NCBI RefSeq assembly: GCF_024713945.1
Contig: NC_134680.1
Span: 6,135,501 to 6,199,500, forward strand
Direction: 5' to 3'
Source of the DNA: Dermatophagoides farinae
Taxonomy: Eukaryota > Arthropoda > Arachnida > Sarcoptiformes > Pyroglyphidae
DNA: 64,000 nucleotides
Part shown: positions 49,911 to 64,000 of the stretch, piece after piece
How positions within the stretch are numbered: position 1 is the stretch's first letter
How the letters are laid out: each line of letters begins with the position of its first letter
The notes under the pieces: model-generated
The model's database searches: none
What the model saw: only the letters and a program-made list of their open reading frames with translations
What the model was told of the DNA's origin: nothing
Made by a program: the position numbers and the translations under genes

Positions 49911-51305
49911 TTTCCGGATAAATGGAAAGTTAGATTATTATTATTATGGCAAAGGAAATTGAATAAAATTCTGTTTAATCAATCATCAAATACAATTGTG
50001 TTTCAGAAATTCAGCTGTCCTCAAAAAAAACAACAACAAAAATAAAGAATAAAGAATTGTGGTTTCCATGGAAACTGAAAAAATTATGATTCGAAAAACA
50101 AAATTTTCATTCCCTAACACCATCTAGTGTTGAGAATCTGAAAACCGTAAATTATTTTTACTATTTTCACCCAACAGATTGATTTTTAATTGGATCGAAA
50201 TGGTCGTAAAATGAAAATTTATACTGCCGGTTTTGGGCAATAAACCTGACGCTCTCACAGTTGTTCTGTCTGTGTGTGTGTGTTGTTTTTTTACAGCTCT
50301 TTGTGTGTGTGTGTCTGACACGGTTCAATTCTCTTTTTTTTTCTCTTGTTCAATGTTTAGCGCTTGATTTTTGGCTCAATTTTTTTTTGTTCTCAGCTTC
50401 AAAACACACAATTCCACCGGGTTAAAGATTAAACTTGACCTGGTTGTTTTGTTCTCTCTCAAATTCAAAACAACAACAACAGCGACAACAACGAAAAATT
50501 CCAACTGGTAGGTGGTAATCAATCCTATCGATTTTTTTTCTCGCCCTAATCAAATTATTTTTTCTTGCAATCAATCTTCCATTCACATCATTACCGATTG
50601 TGTTTACTACACGTGCATAAAGAATTTGTTTTGAAGAGAATAGACATAGGAAAAAAAATCCACTTGTTATCATCATCATTTGGATTCTCTTTTTTTTTCT
50701 AACATACACATGTTTCATACAATTCTGTATGACATGTGTTTATGCATAAATCTTCAATTAATATAATTCGAATTTTTATTTTTACTCAACAATTTACTTG
50801 CCTGTTTGTTTGTTCAAAAAATTGCTATATGTACCATTTACAAATACAGCAAGAAGAATTCTATAAATAAAAATGAAGAAATTTCAGTTTCTAGTGATGC
50901 ATCAGTGAATTTTGTATTGTAAACTGTGTGTAAAACAAACAAACAAACAAGAAACTAGAACATAACATTTCACAATTTTCTGATTTGAAATTCTATAATA
51001 ATTTCCATTGCATACTGTAATAATAATAATAATCGTCATTGTTATTATTGTTGTTGTTGATTTCATTCTTATTTCCAGGAATCTAAATCCGCCCATCACC
51101 TTTTTTCTCTTTTACTCGTTAATAATCAAACGTCATATTGAGGCCAGAATAAATAAATAATAACTGGTTGTCGTCATCGTCAAAAATCTTCGTCATCATC
51201 ATTGCTTGGCCTCAACATAGTTCTTTTATATCTAGAAGAATTTTTTTTTTTGTTAATTCCGATATATACAAATAATAAGAATAAAGCCAATAGGAGAGAA
51301 AAAAA
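49911..51305. other. Divergent region between Chibby and the USP gene
   Basis: 1.4 kb with promoters of both genes. It contains a CTAGATGG-type motif (50116-50130, minus sense), CA/TG tracts and AT-rich filler. No ORF is credible. Confidence 0.5.
50116..50130 (-). promoter_or_regulatory. CTAGATGG motif, CTCF-core-like
   Basis: On the minus strand it reads ACACTAGATGGTGTT. It is about 210 bp upstream of the Chibby start. One base departs from the CTAGATGGC core. Confidence 0.2.
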
Positions 51306-55231
<3,926 letters not shown>

Positions 55232-56177
55232 TACACACCATCACACACCATATATACTCATTTTGGATTACAACAAAATAAATCAATACAGCCTTTGTAA
55301 ATATTCCTACTACTATACAACAACTGAAAGCAAAAACAAAAAAAAAACTCTAGGAACTTTCTAATCCAATTATTGAATTGAATGAATGAATAACTCAAAA
55401 AATTTTATAAACAAATTAATTGATCACTTAATAACTTAATAATTATATTATAATTGAATTGATGAACAATTGACAAACAAGCACCAAAACAAATTTATAA
55501 AAAAATATCTTGATGGGGTTTGTTTGTTGGGTTGAAACAAAAGAAACAAAAAAGTTTTATTCTTCAGGCCCTAAAAATTATTATTATTATTATTAACTAA
55601 TTAATTCTTAATGAACATTTTATCATTAATTACAATCACTATTTATTTATTATTACCAATTATCAATTACAAATTGTCCATTGTGATTTGATTGAATTCT
55701 GCTATATTTTCAATCATTCGATAATTTTTTTTTCGAAGTAAAAGGCATCATGTGAAAGTGCTGCCTTCTGTTAACAGAGAAAAGAACTTTGTTTTTCTGG
55801 ACAATTTCACACAAAATTGAATTTGAAAAAAAAATTTTCATTTATTAACAGATAATACGGTTAACTGTACAAAGAGAAAAATTAAAAAAAAAATTAGATT
55901 GGCCAAAAAAAAGAAAAGAAATTTTACAAGTGGATTTTTTAGGAAAATTCGGGAAAAAAATGGACAACAAAACACCTACACACACACACACCCTCTAAAC
56001 ATGAAAGGGTAAGAGAGAGAGAAAAAATGTAAATGTGATTGCGCGACTATTAATTTTCATGTGTATGTGTGTGTTAAATAAATAAATGTGTGAATCAATT
56101 CAAAAGAAAAAAATTTTTTGTGGTTTTTGTGACATTTTGGAATTCCTTTAAAAAAAAATGTTTTGATTGTTTTTTTT
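55232..56177. other. Convergent spacer (USP / Csk)
   Basis: AT-rich 3' flanks of both genes. AATAAA at 55277 fits the USP gene. Nothing else is visible. Confidence 0.5.
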
Positions 56178-58142
<1,965 letters not shown>

Positions 58143-58148
58143 TACCAT

Positions 58149-58825
58149 CACCAGTAACGAAAAAGAAAACGAATTAAAAAAAACAAAAAAAAAAATATTT
58201 GCAAATCGAAAACCAATAACCAGGGTGTTTAGATCATTTTATTTCTTCGAGGTTGATCAAATTTCACATAGACTAGTGCACAACATGTGAATTATATAAA
58301 AACACGATGCAATTTTTTTAAAAAAAACAGCCACAATTGAAAATAAAGAATCTGGATTCTGATTGTTACAGAATAAGAATTTTTTTTTCATTGAATCGAA
58401 TCATCAAAATTATATTCAATGTTGTTGTTGTTGTTGTTGTTGTTATTATTGATGGTGGTGCTGTCGATGAGGAGATGATGGTGAGGATGAGCTTTCAATT
58501 TTCCAAAAAAAAAAAAAAAAAAAAAAATAGAAGCCAATGAAATAATGAATACAAGACCGCCTCCTCATGAAAAAGAAGAAGAAGAAAAAGAAAAAAATCA
58601 CAAGAGTGAATGCAATATTGCTCCACTTTGATTGGTGCTGCTTCTGATCTTCTGGTTTCTTTCGCTGTACACACAGTACACAGTATTTTTTTTTCGATTA
58701 TAATCGATTCTTGTATACTATCGATATTCTTTATTTCGATATATCGTTTTTTTTTGTTTTTTTTTTCATTTGTGTTTCATTTTTGTTTATATTTTTTTTT
58801 TATTGATTAGTTTTGAAAAAAAACA
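58149..58825. other. Divergent promoter region (Csk / ZMAT2)
   Basis: 680 bp with a GTT repeat (58423), a poly-A run (58506) and AT-rich filler. I cannot identify individual promoter elements. Confidence 0.45.
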
Positions 58826-59504
58826 ATGAATAATAGTGCCGGTAATGATTTTCGTCGTCGTTGGGATCGTGATGAATATGAACGTAAAGCACAGGAACGA
58901 TTACAGAAGAATAAAAGAAAAAATCCTGATGATGATAAAAATGATGACCAAAAAAATTTGGATAATGAAATCGATGGTGATGATGATGATGATGATAAAC
59001 AATCGGAACAAATAGCGGCTAAAAAACGTGAAAATCTTAAAGCACGTTCATTTAAAGTTGATCTGGAATCAAAATTGGGCAAAACAGTTGGTCATATCGA
59101 AAGCAACACCATCATCACAAGCTGGTGGCTATCATTGTCCGGTTTGTGATTGTGTTGTAAAAGATTCAATTAATTATTTGGACCATATAAATGGTAAAAA
59201 ACATCAAAAAAATCTTGGTATGAATATGCGTATATCACGTAGTACATTGGACGATGTTAAAGAACGTTTTCAAATGAAATTAAAGGAGAAAATGGAAAAG
59301 AAAAATGAATATGATATTGAAGAGAAAATGAAAGAATTACGTGAAGAAGAAGAAAAATTGAAAGCATATCGTAAACAGAAACGTAAAGAGAAACGACAAC
59401 AACAACAGCAAAAGAAAAAATCCGATGGCGATGACGATGATCACGATGAAATGGCATCAATGATGGGTTTTGCATCATTTGGTTCAACATCGAAAAAGAA
59501 ATGA
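58826..59504 (+). CDS. ZMAT2: ZMAT2/Snu23 zinc-finger splicing factor, frame broken by one surplus base
   Basis: The first frame (ATG 58826) gives MNNSAGNDFRRRWDRDEYER, an acidic insert, then FKVDLESKLGKTV. The second frame continues VISKATPSSQAGGYHCPVCD with a C2H2 matrin-type finger (CPVCDCVVKDSINYLDHINGKKH), ISRSTLDDVKERF, a Lys/Glu-rich coiled coil and MMGFASFGS. Together this is co-linear with human ZMAT2 (about 199 aa; here about 225). ZMAT2/Snu23 is a component of the U4/U6.U5 tri-snRNP and the pre-catalytic spliceosome. The frames meet at 59089-59093, where AGTTGGTCATA has one more base than the family reading needs. The first frame would end 18 codons later. With no room for an intron, I suspect a sequence error or a real lesion. 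AATAAA at 59596. Confidence 0.88.
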
Positions 59505-59595
59505 CAAAATGATCATTCATCATACATATTCGAACAGTTCTTATTTTGTAAAAGAAAAATTTCACTCATTTATTTGTAAATTTTCAATTCATTTT

Positions 59596-59601
59596 AATAA
59601 A
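59596..59601 (+). terminator. Polyadenylation signal of ZMAT2
   Basis: AATAAA 92 bp after the ZMAT2 stop. Confidence 0.5.
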
Positions 59602-59677
59602 TTCTTTTCATTTTTTTTTGTTTTGAAATTCTGAACCAAAAAAAAAATTCTTTAAAAAAATAATTTTTTTTTCGTAG

Positions 59678-59692
59678 ACTGCCATCTATGGA
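59678..59692 (-). promoter_or_regulatory. TAGATGGCAG motif, CTCF-core-like
   Basis: On the minus strand it reads TCCATAGATGGCAGT. It is 240 bp upstream of the TFIIF beta start, between two tandem genes. Confidence 0.25.
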
Positions 59693-59933
59693 CAGATTTT
59701 CGATTTATTTGTTAAAGTTCTTTTTTGTTGTTGCTCTGTTGACTGACATTTTTTGTTTGTCTCTGGTCATTAATAATTCTGTGTTTTGTGTGGTCATAAC
59801 TAGTGATATTTCGATAATCGAATAAAAATCTACACGCGTGTTTATTTAATGGTCACATAATAATTGATTTGATTGCAAGAATTTTCTCATCTATTTTTTT
59901 TTTAAATTGCTATCTTTTTACCAACGATAAACA

Positions 59934-61109
59934 ATGGAATTAGATTGTCAAAATGCTGCTCGTGGTGTTTGGCTAGTCAAAGTACCGAAATATATTTCAC
60001 AACGATGGTCAAAACAGAAACCAATGACCGAAATTGGTCGATTAAACATTACCAGGTATTTTTTTTGGTGATTTTTTCATTTCATTAACATTTTCTTCTG
60101 CTATCATATAAAAAAAAGAAATTCATTAGGAAAAATGGAAGTATTGTTCAATCTATCCGATCAGGTAATACGTACAGATCCAAATCAAGATTCGACACCA
60201 TCATCATCATCATCGACGTCGACAACGAAAACATCCACTAATAATAAATCATCATCAACAACATCGGCTTTAACAACAACAATAACGACCGTATCATCGA
60301 CATCATCATCATCATCATCGACAACTGCAACAACAACAACAATAGGAAAAACAAATAAACCAACAACCACAAGTATACCGGCTGAACATAAATTTGCCGT
60401 ATCAAATATCAATCATCAAACATTGGCCATATTTTCACAAGGTAAATCAAATGGCTGATTTAAATGGCTTTATTTTTATTCTATTATCTCGATCAAAAAA
60501 AAAAAATCTATAGATGAAAATAATAAATTAGCATTAGAAGGACAAGTAGTACAAAAAGGTGAATGTCGTCCAATTGGTGATGCACATTATATGAATCTGA
60601 AAAAAGAGACAATACGTCGTGCATCGCAGCCAACAAAAATAGTACAAAAATTGGATCGTGCCATCAATAATTTTAAACCAATCACTTTTCATCGTAGTGA
60701 GGTAATGTTGACAAAAATTTTACAATCATCAATTCCTAAACTAAACTTTTACATTTTTAAAGCTCGATAATGAACGGAAAAAAATGAATGAAGGTAAAAA
60801 GATGCGTGATGATAAAGAAATTGTACAGAATACATTGTTCACTGCATTTGAAAAACATCAATATTATAATATTAAAGATTTGGAACGGCTAACCAAACAA
60901 CCAGTGGTAAGTATATATAATAATATTCCATTTTACTTGAATTCATAATCATTCAATTAATGTACATCTTTAATTCTTTAATACAGCCATATCTGAAAGA
61001 AATACTCAAAGAAATATGTAATTATAATGCAAAAAATCCGCATAAAAATATGTGGGAATTGAAGCCACAATTTCGTCATTATGCTAAAATTAATAATAAA
61101 GACAATTAA
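59934..61109 (+). CDS. GTF2F2: TFIIF beta subunit (RAP30)
   Basis: Exons 59934-60055, 60119-60441, 60514-60701, 60763-60906 and 60987-61109; 900 nt, 299 aa (human 249). RAP30 pairs with RAP74 and escorts RNA polymerase II to promoters. Family landmarks are GVWLVKVPKYISQRW, LALEGQVVQKGECRP, the winged-helix block FTAFEKHQYYNIKDLERLTKQP, YLKEILKEIC and WELKPQFRHY at the C terminus. Exon 2 holds a 70-residue Ser/Thr run (about 60186-60390) inserted in a loop of the dimerisation domain, where the human protein has a short linker. The acceptor of exon 2 is taken at 60118 (aaaaaag|AAATTC) because it is the one that keeps the frame (ITRNSLGKMEVLF). Introns are 61-80 bp. Confidence 0.93.
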
Positions 61110-61796
61110 AAACAGGACAATCATTTTCAGCTCTCATAAAAAAAAGTTCTGCTATGTCTATGTCTATGTCTGTGAACCACAATAATAATTTCCAAATTTT
61201 TTTTTCTTGTTCAATTTGACATTTTTTTTTCTATTACCATTTCTCTTGAAATTCGTATGAATAAATGAATTAAAAACTTTTAATTTGAAACTAAAAAAAA
61301 AATCCGAATGAATGAAAATTTCCATAAATCAATCGATAATGATCATGATCATCATCGATTTCAGAATGAATCTGGTTTTGTTATTCGATTCGATAGATTT
61401 ATATCATCAATTTTCGTTTATTTACACAAATCATTTAATGACAACAACAACAACAACAACGATAAAGGAAAAAAAGATTACAGTAAAGCCGATTGGAAAA
61501 AAAACTTTAAACAATTAATCAATCAATTAATTAATGATGATGATGATTATTATTAAACAAACACAAACTTGTTCCAGATTTTTTGTTTTGCGTTTGTGGG
61601 CAACTTTTTTTTTTTTGTTCATAACCTTTGAAGAAGCTCATTATCATTTGAATGGATGAATGAAATATGTCCTGTGTGTGCGTATGTCTTTCATTCTTAT
61701 GAGAAGAATTTATTATGACTTTTGTTTGACTGTTGATGGACTGATGAATATGAACACCATTGTTTTCAAAAAAAAGATATTCAATTTGGCCAAATG
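61110..61796. other. Convergent spacer (TFIIF beta / Rab27)
   Basis: It includes the TFIIF beta 3' flank. An 82-codon frame at 61308-61556 (starts MNENFHKS, ends in Asp/Tyr) has no recognisable relative; its repeats come from GAT and AAC runs, so I do not call it a gene. Confidence 0.4.
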
Positions 61797-63173
61797 CTAG
61801 CAACCACTACAATTGGAAGATATATAATTATAGCCATAATTGGCATAGCCACCAATATCACTATTATTATTGGATTGTAGTTGATCCAATTTTAATATGT
61901 TATTCGTATTATCAACAGCATTATTATTATTATTATTATTCAAGATCATTCGTTTATCATTTGTTTGATGATTGAAGGCCAATTGTTCAATTGATGTTTG
62001 CATACGATTCATTACCATATCTAGTAATGTATCAATAGCTTTTGATACATTTTGTCCTGTTGCTGCACTTGTTTCAAAATAAGGAAATCTATAAAATCAA
62101 TAAAAAAAGAAAAAGAAAATGAAATAATTTGATCATAAAATATATTCATTCATTGATTTTACCCATATTTTTCTGCTTCTTTACGTGCACGTTCCGGTGT
62201 TATCACACGACGATCATAAAGATCAACTTTATTACCACATAATACTATTTCAGGATTCTCATAATTGCTATGTGTTTTAAGCTGTTCTAACCAATCACGT
62301 ATATTTATAAATGACGTTTCATTTGTTAAATCGAATAAAATAAGAAAACCCATTGCGCCACGAAAAAAGGCTGTTGTTAATGAACGGAATCTATATGTAG
62401 ATTAGATTGATTGATTAATTTTGTTAGAATCGGATTATGAATATATATTAAACAAACCTTTCCTGGCCAGCTGTATCCCATAATTGTAGCTGAACTCTTT
62501 GCGTACGACCCATTGATCGGCTATGCGTTGAACGATAAATCTATTTACATAGAAAAGAAAAATTCATTATCAGATGAATGGATCAATAAACATTTCACAT
62601 AAATGATCCACACACACACACACACATATGAACACATTAATTTGATTAAGTAAAATATTAAATGATAAATGATTGTTTTTTTCCAATGAAAAAAAATAAT
62701 TACAATTCTTTTCTCACGAAAATCGATACCAACTGTAGAGATAAATTTTTGATTAAAAGTTCCATCAGTAAATTGATAAAAGAAGCTAGTTTTACCAACA
62801 CCCGAATCGCCTAATTGTTGTTGTTTTTTTTTTGTTTTCGGTATCATAAACAAATATGTTCGTTTTGGGAATTTCATTTGCCAGACGATATGATGATGAA
62901 TGAATCGTCCACAGACAAACAAACAAACAAAAAACATACACATAGATATAGCCATCATTAATAAAAGAAAATAAAAATAAAAAAAAAATCATGAATTATG
63001 ATATGGTCATTTTATCCAAAACAAGAAACAACAACAAATATAGGAGAATAAAACTGACACATCCAAAAAAAAAAAATACCTAGAGCCATAAATTTGATGA
63101 GATAATCATAATCACAATTAGGATTCTGTTGTTGTTGTTGATGTTGATGGTGGTAATAATGTTCGGACGTCAT
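61797..63173 (-). CDS. Rab27: Rab27 small GTPase
   Basis: Exons 63080-63173, 62704-62810, 62458-62540, 62163-62390 and 61797-62088; 804 nt, 267 aa. Rab27 controls docking of secretory and lysosome-related vesicles through effectors such as Slp proteins. Motifs are [20 protein letters not shown] (P-loop), [31 protein letters not shown], a Rab27-specific [22 protein letters not shown] and ETSAATG. The N terminus has a His/Gln-rich extension before CDYDYL. The C-terminal region has an Asn run and a Gly/Tyr/Asn tail and ends NCSGC. Typical Rab27 ends CGC (two-cysteine prenylation); here the two cysteines are separated by two residues. Introns are 74, 67, 163 and 269 bp. The gene is complete. Confidence 0.95.
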
Positions 63174-64000
63174 TTTTTTCCGTTCGTTTTGTGTTTGTTG
63201 AATTTTATCGTCGTCGTTGTTGCTGTTGTATATGTTTTATGCTTTTCAATCAAACAGATTTCTGTCATTTCCAAATGGCATTGTTGTTGATCACAAATTG
63301 AATTCAAATCGTAGATCGTCTATTTAAAAACAAAAAAAAAATTTAAATTGCAAATTACACATGTTTCCCATTATTGGGACAACGAATGATTCAATTAAAC
63401 AAAAAATAAAAAATAACATTTCTGATTTCCAACCGAAAAAATCATCATTCTCATCACCAATAGGTAATTAATTAAGGAAAGAAAAAAGGAACTATATAAT
63501 CCCAACAATGATGATTATCAAAATTGATGTTTGTTTGTGGGAAATTTTCTCATCAAACAAAAAAAAAAACGACGACAACGACAACGACCAAGATGATATC
63601 ACGATTATAAATTATTTATTTATTTGAATGTTTAAAAATTAAAGCTGAAAATTTATTTATTTATTTGTTTTTTGTTTGGTCATGGAAAAGATTAGTTGTG
63701 GTCACGGTGTGTGTGTGTTTGTATGTAAAATCCAAATTTAGACATTCGAAACCAAATAAACACACACACATTTAAACAATTTAGGTAAATATTGCCGTTG
63801 ATGATGATGATGATGATTATTTGCAATTTTCTCCTTTCGAATCATTCGTTTTGGTTAAAAAATTTTTTTTTGTCATTTTAACATTTGCTGATTTGATTAT
63901 GTGATGTGATGTGTGTGAAAATCATTTAATCGGAAAATTTTTTGCGTTTTCTTTCACAAAAAAATTTCTGATTCAAAAAATCAATTCATTCAGTCATTTG
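63174..64000. other. Upstream region of Rab27, window end
   Basis: Only AT-rich DNA with GTT, CA and ATTT repeats. No coding sequence is seen. Confidence 0.5.

Larger units (their letters stand above)
59505..59933. other. Spacer between ZMAT2 and TFIIF beta
   Basis: 3' UTR of ZMAT2 with AATAAA at 59596, then a CATAGATGGCAGT motif (minus sense, 59678-59692) and the TFIIF beta promoter. Confidence 0.5.

Noticed and set aside
61308-61556. 82-codon plus-strand frame MNENFHKS...
   Set aside because: It is short, ends in GAT/TAT repeats, has no recognised relative and sits in a convergent 3' spacer. A real microprotein cannot be excluded.

Overview
The window is nuclear DNA of an animal, most likely an arthropod and, by inference, a small-genome acariform mite (Astigmata type). 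The evidence is a very AT-rich sequence with long A/T homopolymers, (CA)n and (GAT)n microsatellites, GT-AG introns that are mostly 55-110 bp, compact gene spacing, and a gene set that includes the arthropod ecdysteroid enzyme Neverland and the EGF antagonist Argos. I saw no transposase, reverse transcriptase, viral gene, rRNA, tRNA or CRISPR array. The mite assignment is an inference and was not tested by any search.

Layout. 1-4.9 kb: minus-strand tandem cluster of multi-pass membrane proteins, probably chemoreceptors (one cut by the window edge, one with an in-frame stop, one intact, one relic). 4.9-8.6 kb: repeat-rich spacer. 8.6-11.3 kb: single-exon BTB-BACK-PHR protein. 13.7-15.8 kb: transketolase. 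18.1-18.8 kb: small secreted protein. 19.1-20.3 kb: C9orf78/TLS1, convergent with a C1orf43 (NICE-3) homologue at 20.3-21.3 kb. 22.1-23.7 kb: Neverland. 24.0-44.1 kb: EFL1, whose 14.1-kb intron carries two antisense genes, an Argos orthologue (30.8-36.7 kb) and an Argos-like paralogue (27.2-28.9 kb). 45.0-49.0 kb: Tubby, convergent with Chibby (49.3-49.9 kb). 51.3-55.2 kb: USP4/11/15-type deubiquitinase. 56.2-58.1 kb: Csk-like kinase without a recognisable SH3 domain, divergent from ZMAT2/Snu23 (58.8-59.5 kb). 59.9-61.1 kb: TFIIF beta. 61.8-63.2 kb: Rab27.

I reconstructed exons by hand from splice motifs, reading-frame phase and remembered family sequences. For most multi-exon genes the summed exon lengths give a whole number of codons and a protein close to the family size (transketolase 623 aa, EFL1 about 1113 aa, Neverland 439 aa, C1orf43 254 aa).

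Most genes are housekeeping and unrelated in function. Some groupings are thematic: Argos with its paralogue; Tubby beside Chibby (both linked to cilia and basal bodies); C9orf78 and ZMAT2 (both spliceosomal); EFL1 (60S maturation). Points of most interest are the nested antisense Argos pair, two highly conserved genes (EFL1, ZMAT2) each with one surplus base, a Tubby domain split by about 120 low-complexity residues, a Csk without SH3, and an insertion between the Rieske cysteine-histidine pairs of Neverland.
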